From Mastigocoleus testarum BC008 (lineage in GTDB: Bacteria > Cyanobacteriota > Cyanobacteriia > Cyanobacteriales > Nostocaceae), in assembly GCF_001456025.1 (NCBI RefSeq), contig NZ_LMTZ01000085.1:129566-193565 (forward strand): 64,000 nucleotides of DNA, in the 5' to 3' direction. Shown here in pieces: positions 17,373 to 26,465 of this stretch. A model generated the notes under the pieces. It was not told the DNA's origin, ran no database searches, and saw only the letters and a program-made list of their open reading frames with translations. The position numbers and the translations under genes are program-made. How positions within the stretch are numbered: position 1 is the stretch's first letter; every line of letters starts with the position of its first letter.

Positions 17373-18495
17373 ATGCAAGGTTTTAAGTACTAAGCAAAAT
17401 GATAATTATAAAAAGTAAAGAAGTAGGAAAGATTCAAAATAAAGTTGTATGACTTGAAAATACAAATAAATTTATTTATAGGTAGAGATAATAAAATTCA
17501 TCACTCTAATAAGCTTTTGAATTTAATTTTGAATTTAATCTTGAATATGTCATTTTGACTATATTCATCCATATGTAATAGTTCGGTAAGAATTACTGTT
17601 CCTACAGAAGCATTTAGCGAGGGAAATCGCCACGATTAATTGTTTGTTGATAAGTCTTACTTGATTAAACCTGAAATGAAGGGATAAGCAAAGAAAAACA
17701 AAGACGATTGACGTAAAGAACGTCTTAGGTGGACAAGAGAAGAGAGGGTCATAAATCAAACAACATAAAAATGTGCCAACTTAATCAAGTCCTCTGAATA
17801 TTTTCCAACCATTAATCATCTTTGTTTGCTTTTTAAGCCTTAAATGTTCTTAAGCTCCAAATTATAGCGATGAAAAGTCAAGAACTAGAAAAGATTAAAT
17901 TGCACATTGCGTTTTACAATCCTTAACAAAATCCTCAGTGAAAACCACGTACTTATTTTTATACTCACTGTTCCAAGATTTATCTTAGATAAAATAAGAG
18001 GTGAATAAAGGCTTATTTATATTGTCACTCTAAAACTACACCTTCACAAAAAGGCTGCAAGTATAAACACTTAAACACAGAATGCTCAATGTTATTTAGT
18101 AATTTCCCCAAAATAGAACTAATATTTATTTTTCTCTTGTTATTATTTTCCATTGAACGATAGATATAGGAGTGAATTATAGATTTTAATAAGTGATTAT
18201 AAATTTCATAATTAATATCAGATATAAACCAAAATATATCTCTATTGTCAATATAAATAATTAATGAAAACAACGTATGATAAACATCTATTCATTTTTT
18301 ATTTTTATTTTAAAAATACAAACAAAATTGATGGATAAAATATCTACTGAAAATAGTATTACTAATTAATCTTATTTATTTACCTCGCAAAGTATTAATT
18401 AGAATTAATTACAATATTTTTTATTAAATTAAACCTTAGATAAAAATCAGTAATATCTACTACTAAATAACTTTTAAAACATTGCGTCATTATTA

Positions 18496-18523
18496 TTATT
18501 CTGATAAAATTTTATCAGAATAA
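18496..18523. promoter_or_regulatory. 28-bp perfect palindrome upstream of peptide gene
   Basis: A perfect, gapless palindrome with half-site TTATTCTGATAAAA, ending 21 bases before the ATG of the first double-glycine peptide. It could be an operator for a dimeric regulator or, if transcribed, a hairpin over the translation start region. No second copy was noticed in the window. Confidence 0.5.
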
Positions 18524-18544
18524 CCTGTAGTTTAATTTTATAAA

Positions 18545-18850
18545 ATGATTATTTCTGATTTAGAAATTTCCGAATTAATGGAAGTAAATCATATTGTAAT
18601 TGGAGGTAGTTATGCCATTACAAATGCTCAAACTTTTGCATCTTCAGAGTTTGGTTATGGCTCAGCTTTAGGAGTAGCTTTTGGAGATCAAGTTTTTGCA
18701 AATACTAGAACAAGTACTAGTATAGATAAGAGTAAATTTTCTTCAAACACTTTTGCTTTCGCAGATGCAGAAGCAGGAGGAAAGAGTGATAGTAGCTCTT
18801 CTTTCTCTTCAAGTACTAGTATCTCTTCTAACTTTACTTCAAAATGGTAA
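18545..18850 (+). CDS. Double-glycine leader peptide precursor 1
   Basis: A 101-residue putative secreted-peptide precursor. The leader MIISDLEISELMEVNHIVIGG ends in Gly-Gly at residues 20-21, the site cut by C39 peptidases while exporting. The core (80 residues) starts SYAITNAQTF, is rich in Ser, Phe and Ala and nearly free of Cys (none seen), and ends in a Ser tract (SSSSFSSSTSISSNFTSKW). There is no good ribosome binding site, but a 28-bp palindrome lies just upstream. The exporter genes are about 2-8 kb away, on the opposite strand. Aggregating or matrix roles would fit the composition, as for EbfG peptides of Synechococcus, but antibacterial activity is equally possible. The precursor call rests on the leader pattern shared with two neighbours. 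Confidence 0.7.
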   Translation: MIISDLEISELMEVNHIVIGGSYAITNAQTFASSEFGYGSALGVAFGDQVFANTRTSTSIDKSKFSSNTFAFADAEAGGKSDSSSSFSSSTSISSNFTSKW

Positions 18851-18969
18851 AAGCTTACTGGTAATAATAAAGATAGGTTTTCTTGTATATGTACAAGAAA
18901 AATTGCATTAATTATGCAGATTATAATAGTAATTTGCCAAGTAATAATTTTGTTAATTTTATCTATTTA

Positions 18970-18999
18970 AAATCCCTTACTTTGTAAAGTGAGGGATTT
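18970..18999. terminator. Long-stem hairpin between peptide genes
   Basis: A nearly perfect 14-bp stem (left arm AAATCCCTTACTTT, right arm AAAGTGAGGGATTT, one T-G pair) with a 2-base centre, about 120 bases after peptide gene 1. There is no strong T-run on the plus strand; it could end transcripts from either side. Confidence 0.5.
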
Positions 19000-19187
19000 G
19001 CACTATCATATGATAATTAAAATAGTTTTTCATTCTTTCACATTATTAATTGATTAGTAGATAGGTTTACTAAAATAGTATTTTAATACTAAAAAACAAA
19101 AATACTTTTTATTATAATTAGTCAATACAAAAAATAACTAATACTTCCTTAAAAAACTCATTTATAAATAATATATTTAATCAAAAA

Positions 19188-19230
19188 TCAAAGGATTTAC
19201 TGATAATATTTTCAGTATCTAACCCTTTGA
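19188..19230 (-). terminator. Terminator after peptide gene 3
   Basis: A hairpin with stems TCAAAGG / CCTTTGA and inner ACTGA / TCAGT. On the minus strand it is followed by TTTTTGATT. It lies about 155 bases past the stop codon of peptide gene 3. Confidence 0.5.
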
Positions 19231-19384
19231 CTCTTATGAAGCTTGATATGTAATTTTAAATAGAAAATTTAGAATAGAAAGTGTGTAAATCTTTATTTAC
19301 AACAATATCCAGGTCAACTTAATCTAGATTTACTTAAAATTTGAAGAGAATCTTTCAAAATCAACTTTGGATATATAAATAAAA

Positions 19385-19696
19385 CTAAGATACACTACTC
19401 ATACTTACAGACGCAATGTAATGACTATCTCCAGTTTTACTTACGGCTAAGCTAGCCAAACTATTACCTTCCGGACTTGAAATTGCAACTTGATATTCAT
19501 TAGGTATTGATTCCGAGTAATTAATTTCCTCTAAGTAGTAAACCCCTTCCAATCCGAAAGTTGGAGGAACAGGATAAGCAGTGGTAAAAGCGAAATAACT
19601 ATAATCAAAAACATATGTAAATCCACCTTGAACTTTTTCACTACCAATATCTTCTATTTGATATTGTTCAAGATCGTTAATCTTTAACTTACCCAT
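19385..19696 (-). CDS. Double-glycine leader peptide precursor 3
   Basis: A 103-residue precursor. The leader MGKLKINDLEQYQIEDIGSE plus KVQGG ends with Gly-Gly at residues 24-25 and shares the (I)(S/N)DL start with the other two. The core is 78 residues, aromatic-rich at first (FTYVFDYSYFAFTTAYPV), then polar, ending in SSVS. No Cys is seen, so no disulfides or lanthionines. A GAGG/AGGA stretch lies just before the ATG. On the minus strand it follows peptide gene 2 (about 340 bases) and lies at the far end of the exporter cluster. No family recognised for the core. Confidence 0.7.
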   Translation of the reverse strand: MGKLKINDLEQYQIEDIGSEKVQGGFTYVFDYSYFAFTTAYPVPPTFGLEGVYYLEEINYSESIPNEYQVAISSPEGNSLASLAVSKTGDSHYIASVSMSSVS

Positions 19697-20037
19697 ACAT
19701 CCTGACCTCTATTTACTAAAGAGAAATCGCCATATATTTGCTGTATTTTAGCGATTAATTATATAACTGCGTTTAACGCGATCTATAATCCATGAATTAA
19801 TAATCCAAGGATATTAAGAGACTGATTAGCTTTAATGTCAAGAATATAAATATAAGATTCATATTCAATAGAGATGTAGTATTACCACATCTCTACAATC
19901 TATCAATCTAAACTTGAAATTAAATTGATAGATAAATCATTATGAAATAGAAGAATTTACTAGAGGCAATTATTATAAAATTGCCATCTAGTTTATTCAT
20001 CAGATGTAGCTTAAAGAATTAAAGCTTAGTGTTTTCC
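19697..20037. other. Spacer between peptide genes 2 and 3
   Basis: Holds hairpins at 19960-19991 (imperfect CTAGAGGCAATT / AATTGCCATCTAG, likely the end of the peptide-2 transcript) and at 19869-19895 (perfect 9-bp TAGAGATGT / ACATCTCTA). The promoter for peptide gene 3 is presumably here too; none is obvious. Confidence 0.4.
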
Positions 20038-20334
20038 TTAGTGGAAGCTGGATGCAGAACCGGAAATACCAACAGATGAAGAACCATAACCAGCTACTGT
20101 CTTAGTTTGGTTATAGGTATCGGTCTTAGTGTAAGGACCAAATGCATCAGCAACTGATTTAGAGGAAGCAGTGTTACCATCTAGATCGACTAAGCTTTTG
20201 AATTTGTTAAAAAAGTCAAAATTAACATCAACGTTGATATATTCATTGTCATAAGTAGTATAGCCATAGCTAGTACCACCAACAACATTAGCATCTTCAA
20301 CTACTTCTAAATGATTTAAATCAGAAATATTCAT
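20038..20334 (-). CDS. Double-glycine leader peptide precursor 2
   Basis: A 98-residue precursor with the leader MNISDLNHLEVVEDANVVGG, Gly-Gly at residues 19-20. The 78-residue core starts TSYGYTTYDNEY, contains NVDVNFDFFNKFKSLVDLDG and ends in a Gly/Ser-rich tail (GYGSSSVGISGSASSFH). Leaders of this type and cores with N-V-D-V repeats recur, as I recall, in small hypothetical proteins of other filamentous cyanobacteria. A strong AGGAG lies 8 bases before the ATG. The gene is downstream of the prolyl isomerase gene on the same strand, with about 430 bases between, so it may have its own promoter. Probable substrate of the adjacent C39 exporter. Confidence 0.72.
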   Translation of the reverse strand: MNISDLNHLEVVEDANVVGGTSYGYTTYDNEYINVDVNFDFFNKFKSLVDLDGNTASSKSVADAFGPYTKTDTYNQTKTVAGYGSSSVGISGSASSFH

Positions 20335-20764
20335 TAGGTTTCTCCTGGGAATTAAACTGTTTCTCTGGGAATATATAAAGTAAGAAGAATTCGTTTCTCT
20401 TACTCTTTAAATATAGAACAACAACCAAAAAAATACAATAGTAAATCTAGTTTTTTTTGTATTAAAAATACTTTTAATCAATTATTATCTAATTCATTTT
20501 ATATGTTTTGAAAAACAGTTATCTTTACTCTTAAATAAGCAGCAAAAGAATGAACATACTATATTTTAAAGCATGCTCTATATAGGAAAATATTATTTCC
20601 AATTATCCGTAAATATATATTCTTAGTAATGTTTTAATTATTTTTGTCTTTAAAAAATAAAGAATGCTATCTTATGTCACAAGAATATAATGATTTTAAC
20701 TACGTCAAATCACTGATTTTGTGTTTTCAATATATTCAAGTAAAACAATATCATTCTTTAAATA
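20335..20764. other. Spacer upstream of peptide gene 2
   Basis: AT-rich, probably holding the promoter of peptide gene 2 and the end of the isomerase transcript. A small hairpin GTATT-AAA-AATAC lies at about 20459-20471. No gene is seen. Confidence 0.4.
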
Positions 20765-21547
20765 TTAAGCCTGCATCAATAAATCAGGTGAATTCTGAAT
20801 ATTTGTTGTTGAATCAAACCGATCTGATATTTGCATCTCAGATAATTCTTGCTTTAACCAACTATTAAATAGTTCGGAAATTATTTGTGAACGTAGCTTT
20901 TCATCTAATTCTGGTTGGATAATTTCTTCTACCCAAATTAGATAAACTCCTTTATTAGTACTTATTGGCTTAAGTGGTTGTGGAGGTTTAGCAGCAAATA
21001 CAGCAGATGCAACTTCTGGTCGGAAATCTGCACGGCGTCTAATTCCTCGGTATCCTCCATTGCGACGCGTATCTGGATCGGAAATATGCTCTCGGGCTAT
21101 ATCCGCGAAGGTAGTTTCGCCTTCTTGTAGCGCGTAAAAAAATTCCAAGGCTAAATCTTTATCATCGAGAATAATCTCATAAGTCACTGCTGCAAGATAA
21201 TTAAGCCGATGCTGAAAAAAGAAGCTTTCAACTTTTTTCCCGAATAAATGATTTGCCAGCTTTTTGGATAATATTTTTTTATAAATTAATTCCTCAAAGT
21301 CATCTACAGATAAATGGTGCTGTTGTAACCAAGCTAATGTATCCTTAGCTCTGACAAGTTTTTTATTTGCCCTAAATAGGTCACCCTCTTGTTGGATCTG
21401 TGACTCTTCAACTGTGATACCTAATTTTTCGGCAGTATCAGTTATTATTCTGTCAGAAGCGATCGCTTCAACAACAACTGGAATTTGACACGAAATTTTT
21501 ATGTAATGGATAATATCACGACTAGAAATTGATAAAGAGTTGTTCAT
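20765..21547 (-). CDS. Parvulin-type (PpiC) peptidylprolyl isomerase of export locus
   Basis: A 260-residue SurA/PpiC-like protein. An N-terminal helical chaperone-like region (residues about 1-115) is followed by a rotamase-like domain with FADIAREHISDPDTRRNGGYRG, FRPEVASAVFAAKPPQPL and GVYLIWVEEI. Unlike periplasmic SurA/PrsA it has no signal peptide or membrane segment, so it likely works in the cytoplasm. It begins 52 bases after the HlyD gene, on the same strand, as the third gene of a transporter unit. A role in keeping the precursor peptides unfolded or presenting them to the exporter is inferred from location. Such isomerase genes commonly accompany HlyD/C39 exporters in cyanobacteria. 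Confidence 0.82.
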   Translation of the reverse strand: MNNSLSISSRDIIHYIKISCQIPVVVEAIASDRIITDTAEKLGITVEESQIQQEGDLFRANKKLVRAKDTLAWLQQHHLSVDDFEELIYKKILSKKLANHLFGKKVESFFFQHRLNYLAAVTYEIILDDKDLALEFFYALQEGETTFADIAREHISDPDTRRNGGYRGIRRRADFRPEVASAVFAAKPPQPLKPISTNKGVYLIWVEEIIQPELDEKLRSQIISELFNSWLKQELSEMQISDRFDSTTNIQNSPDLLMQA

Positions 21548-21599
21548 ATCTCACAGCATTGCTTGTAACTAGTGTTTGGATTTCTAAACCGTTTGACAG

Positions 21600-23192
21600 T
21601 TAAAGCTCTAAAGAACCTTTTTGTAGCTTCTTGAAAGGATCAAGAATAAAGTCAATTACCCGACGCTGGCGAACCACAATTTCAGCTGTTCCTGTTTGAC
21701 CGGGAGTTAAATTGATTTTTTTATTTCCATTTTTAATAAACTGTTTGTTCAAACCTATTTCTAATTCGTAGCTTTCCATACTACCTTTTGGAGTTTGTTT
21801 AGCTTTTGAGTCTGGTGAAATCCATTTCACACGACCTTCCATTACTCCATATTCTTGGTAGGGATAAGCATCGAACTTGATTTTGACCGGCATTCCTACC
21901 TTCGTAAAACCACTTTCGTGACTTGCGATATGAGCTTTAAGGACAAAATCGGCATTTTTTGGGGCAATTTGGGCAATTCGTTGACCTGCTTGTAATACTT
22001 CTCCCGGTTTAGATACAGGTAATTCAAAAACTACTCCATCAATTGGAGAGCGAACTACATGTTGCTGCAATCTAATTTTTAAAGAAGTACTTTGACTTTG
22101 AACTTGCGCAATTTGCGATCGTACGTGAATGATTTGGCGTTCTATTTCTTTAAGTTGTTCTTGAGTACGCAGTAATGATAATTTTCCGCTATCTCTCAAA
22201 CTTTTGTGACTATTTTGTTGTTCGACCAAACGAAGTTGAGCTTGTTTAATTTCAGAAGCTGCTTGCTCAATGACTACTTGGTAACGATTTTCTTCTTCTT
22301 TTAGACGCAGTTTGGTTTGTTTAACTTCAGACAAAGATTTGTGATGCAATTGTTGACTTTCTTCAGCTTTATCTTCAAGTTCAACAATTTTAATTGGTGC
22401 AACAGCTCCTGCTTTCAAAAGTTTTTGATAGCGTTGGACTTCTGCTTGATTTCGCCGTAAACGGTTTTTAACTATGTGATGTGTTGTATGGCTAGATTGA
22501 GCATTATGTTTTGCTTGTTCAAGTAAAGCTTGTCTTTCTAATTTTTTTATGTTGTACAGACTTTGCTTTGAGTCTAAATTTTGCTGTGCTTGATGAATCT
22601 GGGCTATTTTTTCCGATTGTTGTGATTGGTTCTGTTGTTCTTGAGTGCTGATTATCAATTGAAGTTGATTCTTTAATAATTTCAATTGTGCCAGTTGGTT
22701 TCTATATCCAGATAGTCTTGCTTGTATCTCTTCGAGATTGTTTTTCAGGACATCCGAATCCAATTCCAATAATACTTGACCAGTTCTAACAACATCTCCT
22801 TCCTTGACTTTCACCGCACTAACACTACCACCTGTTGGAGTATCTAGCTTTTGTGTTGCACCTTGAGGTTCAATACGTCCTCTAGCACTACCTGTCTCAT
22901 CAACTTTTGAAAACATTGTCCAAGGTAAAATAACTGCGGTAAAACCTACTAACAAATAGAGTAAAGAACGACTCCAGACTCGCGGTAAAGCATCTAATAG
23001 TTCTTCTGTTCCATAATGTAAATCATTACTTTCTAAAGGCTCTTGGCTAGTTAAGTTAGTTTTTGTGTCTGTATTTTTTTTAACTGTACTTTCTGCAATC
23101 CCTTCAAATTTATTAGAGTGAGCAGAAGAGGGATTTTCTTCTTCTGACTTTACAACAGCATTATTATATTGATGGTGTGATGATTGTGGCAT
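21600..23192 (-). CDS. HlyD family membrane-fusion adaptor
   Basis: A 530-residue periplasmic adaptor for a type I-like exporter. The polar cytoplasmic N-terminus (about 70 residues) is followed by a single membrane helix at about residues 76-94 (LLYLLVGFTAVILPWTMF). A biotinyl-lipoyl-like half motif (GSVSAVKVKEGDVVRTGQVL) follows, then a long Gln/Leu-rich coiled coil (about 135-375), the second lipoyl half (VRSPIDGVVFELPVSKPGEVLQ) and a beta-barrel segment. It lies about 195 bases after the exporter gene, with an AT-rich tandem repeat between. It should link the C39 ABC exporter to an outer-membrane channel; no TolC-like gene is in the window. Confidence 0.9.
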   Translation of the reverse strand: MPQSSHHQYNNAVVKSEEENPSSAHSNKFEGIAESTVKKNTDTKTNLTSQEPLESNDLHYGTEELLDALPRVWSRSLLYLLVGFTAVILPWTMFSKVDETGSARGRIEPQGATQKLDTPTGGSVSAVKVKEGDVVRTGQVLLELDSDVLKNNLEEIQARLSGYRNQLAQLKLLKNQLQLIISTQEQQNQSQQSEKIAQIHQAQQNLDSKQSLYNIKKLERQALLEQAKHNAQSSHTTHHIVKNRLRRNQAEVQRYQKLLKAGAVAPIKIVELEDKAEESQQLHHKSLSEVKQTKLRLKEEENRYQVVIEQAASEIKQAQLRLVEQQNSHKSLRDSGKLSLLRTQEQLKEIERQIIHVRSQIAQVQSQSTSLKIRLQQHVVRSPIDGVVFELPVSKPGEVLQAGQRIAQIAPKNADFVLKAHIASHESGFTKVGMPVKIKFDAYPYQEYGVMEGRVKWISPDSKAKQTPKGSMESYELEIGLNKQFIKNGNKKINLTPGQTGTAEIVVRQRRVIDFILDPFKKLQKGSLEL

Positions 23193-23250
23193 AAGATATT
23201 TTGTTTCATCAAATAAGCAAATGATACTAAAAGATAAATATTGTCATTGG

Positions 23251-23345
23251 TCATTAGATTTATATTTTTAAGCCTATATTTTTAAGCCTATATTTTTAAG
23301 ACCATATTTTTAGGACTATATTTTTAGAACTATATTTTCAAGTTC
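23251..23345. repeat. AT-rich tandem repeat between exporter and adaptor genes
   Basis: Five to six imperfect tandem units of about 15-16 bases built on TATATTTTTAAGCC, with decay toward the exporter-gene side. It fills the gap between the two transport genes. Confidence 0.6.
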
Positions 23346-23387
23346 GTACTTTTAAACTTAAATATTCAGCATCAAATATAAATATTT

Positions 23388-26300
23388 TTAACCAGCCTGT
23401 GCTAATTGTTGTTGGTTGAGATAGTAGTAATGACCTTTTCGATTAATTAGCTCTTCATGAGTACCACTTTCAACTAGTACGCCACGATCTAAAACTAGGA
23501 TTTTATCGGCGTTACGGACAGTTGATAGACGATGGGCAATTATCAGGCTAGTACGACCTTTTAATATTGTCTTGAGGTTATTCTGAATGATGCGTTCTGA
23601 CTCTGCATCCAGACTGCTAGTTGCTTCATCAAAAATTAATAGTTGAGGGTTACCGAGTAACGCACGAGCAATAGTTAAACGTTGACGTTGTCCTCCAGAT
23701 AACATTCCCCCACCTTCACCAATTTCGGTTTCATATCCCATTGGTAATTGTTGAATAAACTCGTGTGCTCCAGCTAGAGAAGCCGCTTCGACAATGTCTT
23801 CTAAAGGTGCATCTCGATGAGCAATACTGATATTTTCCCGAATTGTACCGCCAAACAAAAAGCTTTCCTGATCGACAACACCAATTTGCGATCGCAAAGA
23901 TTTGAGAGAAATATCAGTAATGTCATTACCGTCAATTAAAACTTTACCGTCACTGGGAGGATATAAACCCAAAATTAGTTTCGATAAAGTAGTTTTACCC
24001 GAACCACTACGCCCAACAACTGCAACCATTTGTTCGGGCTGAATTTCAAAACTAATATTTTCTAGGATATTAATTTCACTTTCGCTATGATAGCGAAAAG
24101 TAATATTATCGAAGCGAATATGACCTTGAAGAGCGGGTAAATTTTTTCGCGGTGAGGACATTAAATCCTCTTCAGGTTGCGCCTCCAAAACATCATTAAT
24201 CCGCTCTACAGAAATAAATATTTCCTGTAATTGATTCCAGACTACCGAAAGTCGTTTAAAAGGACTGATAACATTGCCCATTAACATATTGAAGGCAATC
24301 AATTGCCCAATAGTTAGTTGATTATTAATAACTAAAGATGCACCATACCATAACAAACCAGTAGTCATTAAAGTATCAATGCTACCACTAATTATTTGTA
24401 TGCGGTTGCTAACAACTTCAGCCCGAAAGCTTTTTTTAACAGAGTCATTAAGCAGTTCTTCCCAATGCCATCTTACAGTTTGCTCGATAGCCATTGACCG
24501 AATGGATCGAATTCCTGTCAGAGATTGGATCAAATAACTGCTTTGTGCGGCTCCAGCACTAAAAATTTCCCTTGACATCCGGCGTAAAATACTAGTGCTT
24601 GCAAAAGCCAAAATGAAAAATGGGGGTACAATCAGCAAAACCAGGAGCGTCATAGACCAGTTGTACCAGAACATGACTGCAAGATAAATACATACTGTCA
24701 GTAGATCCAGTAAAATTGATAGGGTCTCACCAGTGAGAAAACGCTGGATTTTTTTATTTTCCTGGATGCGCGAGACTATATCTCCAACATAACGAGACTC
24801 AAAATAGCCCAACGGTAATCGGAAAGTATGTTTAATAAAACCCACCAGTAAAGCCACACTCACACGGTTAGCGGTGTGAGCTAACAGATACTGTCGTAAA
24901 CCATTAATTACGATTTGGAATAAACCAAAAATAATTAACCCCAAACTGATGGCTGTTAAGGTGACGTTACTACCCTGTAAAATGACCCTATCTAGTAATA
25001 ATTGGGTAAATATTGGTGTAATTAGTCCAAAAACCTGAAGTAATAAAGAAGCAACGAAAATTTCGAATATTACTTTAGTGTGAGGCTTGAGCAATTCGAA
25101 GAATTGCCATATAGAGCTAGTTTCTTCTTGAGTTTCTTTAAATTGGACTGTTGGTTGGAGCAATAAAGCATAACCAGTCCATCCAGCCTGAAACTGCTTA
25201 TGAGTCAGAACACGTTGACCGATCGCCGGGTCGCAAACTATTACCTGTTTGGGATTAATTTCAAATACGACAATATAATGTTTTCCCTCCCAGTGAGCAA
25301 TTAAAGGTAAAGTTTGTTGCACCAATCGGTCGAAGCTAGCCCGAACAGGTCTGGTCACAAAACCAATATTTTCTGCAGCAGCAGCTAAACTCTGTAACGA
25401 TGCTCCATTCCTATTGATATTTGCTAAATCTCGTAGGCGACTGACACTCAAACGCTTACCCCAATGGCGACTAATCATTACTAGACAAGCAGCACCACAG
25501 TCAGATGCACTTTGCTGAGCATAAAATGGATATTGCTGAGTGAAGCGTTCCCACCAATGCTTCACTTTTACCTTTGGAGTAGGAAATAAAAGTTGTTTTT
25601 CCGGCTTTTTATTTCGCTTAGCAGTTGGTGAACGAAAAGGAATTACATTATTGCTTCTATGAAATCTTTCCGACAAAGGTTTCAGTTGAATATTTCCTTG
25701 CTCTGCTATGGATTCATTTGGCGTTTCAGATTCGATAAAGTTTTTTAACGCCGGACAATATTTCAAGGCTTCATTCCAATCGGAATTACTTAGACTATAA
25801 GCCACTGTAGTTCCTGTTGCTTTCCAGAGACTATCTTCAATAAGAGAAGATTTCCAAATAATTCCAGGATTTAATTTCTTCCCCTCAGGATTAATTAGCT
25901 CTCCTTGTCGAACAACCGATAATTTAGCATTTTTGGGAAAAGATATTTCATCTGAAGTCTTCAAAGAATGGGACTTGAATAACGATAAAGCTTGAATAGT
26001 TGCTTCTGTTGATTTACTCCCTAAAAGTTGAGAATTTTGGCGACATAACATCAGTAAATCCCAACTTTCAGCCCTTTTCCTCAAGCGATCACATATTTCG
26101 GGATACTTACTTATTAGACTTTTAATTTCTCCTTGCTTCAAATAACAAAGTTTCAAATTTGTTGATGACCTTGCAGCATAAGGTTGAAACTCATTTTCGC
26201 CAAATAAAGTTGCTTCTCCAAATGATGAACCACTTTTGAGAGTTGCAACTAAATTATCTGCCCCATCAAGCAGCCGAACTTTTCCTCCAATAACTATATA

Positions 26301-26465
26301 TATCCCCGGTTCTGCAAGTGTTGATTGCCAGATCTGCATTGCTGCGACTGGTTCAATAATTTCTACTGTTTGCAGGCATTTTTGTATCTCTTCTTTTGAA
26401 AGTACTTTACCCAGTACCTTTGTTATATATTCGCCCAGTTCTACTTGTGAAAATACTGACGGCAT
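23388..26465 (-). CDS. C39 peptidase ABC exporter with N-terminal cNMP-binding-like domain
   Basis: A 1025-residue peptidase-containing ABC transporter. Residues about 1-150 look like a cyclic-nucleotide-binding fold (PGIYIVIGGKVRLLDG, GSSFGEATLFGE). The C39 peptidase starts near 310: QQSASDCGAAC with catalytic Cys323, then HYIVVFEI (His) and VCDPAIG (Asp). Six-helix membrane domain spans about 460-745. The ATPase domain has GRSGSGKTT, LSGGQRQR, LLIFDEATSSLD and IAHRLSTV. All catalytic motifs are intact. The enzyme should cut leaders after Gly-Gly and export the peptides. It has the same general architecture as HetC and Synechococcus PteB. Its role in exporting the three double-glycine precursors encoded next is inferred. 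The gene is first in the minus-strand unit. Confidence 0.93.
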   Translation of the reverse strand: MPSVFSQVELGEYITKVLGKVLSKEEIQKCLQTVEIIEPVAAMQIWQSTLAEPGIYIVIGGKVRLLDGADNLVATLKSGSSFGEATLFGENEFQPYAARSSTNLKLCYLKQGEIKSLISKYPEICDRLRKRAESWDLLMLCRQNSQLLGSKSTEATIQALSLFKSHSLKTSDEISFPKNAKLSVVRQGELINPEGKKLNPGIIWKSSLIEDSLWKATGTTVAYSLSNSDWNEALKYCPALKNFIESETPNESIAEQGNIQLKPLSERFHRSNNVIPFRSPTAKRNKKPEKQLLFPTPKVKVKHWWERFTQQYPFYAQQSASDCGAACLVMISRHWGKRLSVSRLRDLANINRNGASLQSLAAAAENIGFVTRPVRASFDRLVQQTLPLIAHWEGKHYIVVFEINPKQVIVCDPAIGQRVLTHKQFQAGWTGYALLLQPTVQFKETQEETSSIWQFFELLKPHTKVIFEIFVASLLLQVFGLITPIFTQLLLDRVILQGSNVTLTAISLGLIIFGLFQIVINGLRQYLLAHTANRVSVALLVGFIKHTFRLPLGYFESRYVGDIVSRIQENKKIQRFLTGETLSILLDLLTVCIYLAVMFWYNWSMTLLVLLIVPPFFILAFASTSILRRMSREIFSAGAAQSSYLIQSLTGIRSIRSMAIEQTVRWHWEELLNDSVKKSFRAEVVSNRIQIISGSIDTLMTTGLLWYGASLVINNQLTIGQLIAFNMLMGNVISPFKRLSVVWNQLQEIFISVERINDVLEAQPEEDLMSSPRKNLPALQGHIRFDNITFRYHSESEINILENISFEIQPEQMVAVVGRSGSGKTTLSKLILGLYPPSDGKVLIDGNDITDISLKSLRSQIGVVDQESFLFGGTIRENISIAHRDAPLEDIVEAASLAGAHEFIQQLPMGYETEIGEGGGMLSGGQRQRLTIARALLGNPQLLIFDEATSSLDAESERIIQNNLKTILKGRTSLIIAHRLSTVRNADKILVLDRGVLVESGTHEELINRKGHYYYLNQQQLAQAG

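Larger units (their letters stand above)
17207..18544. other. Gene-free region with structured inverted repeat
   Basis: About 1.3 kb with no convincing gene. It contains a 109-bp inverted-repeat element (17264-17372), short repeats of TTGAATTTAAT type near 17515, and a 28-bp perfect palindrome (18496-18523) just before the first double-glycine peptide gene. Minus-strand frames of 64 and 82 codons here have no recognisable features. Confidence 0.45.
18851..19384. other. Spacer with bidirectional terminators
   Basis: A spacer between convergent peptide genes 1 and 3. It has hairpins at 18878-18901 (TTTTCTTGTA / TACAAGAAAA), 18970-18999 and 19188-19230. Otherwise AT-rich, with no gene and no further double-glycine leader that I can see in either strand. 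Confidence 0.45.

Noticed and set aside
17565..17759. 64-codon minus-strand frame
   Set aside because: Hydrophobic middle segment but no plausible start context and no recognisable family.
18025..18273. 82-codon minus-strand frame near the peptide locus
   Set aside because: No Gly-Gly leader, no ribosome site that stands out, composition matches AT-rich background. Considered as an extra precursor and dropped.
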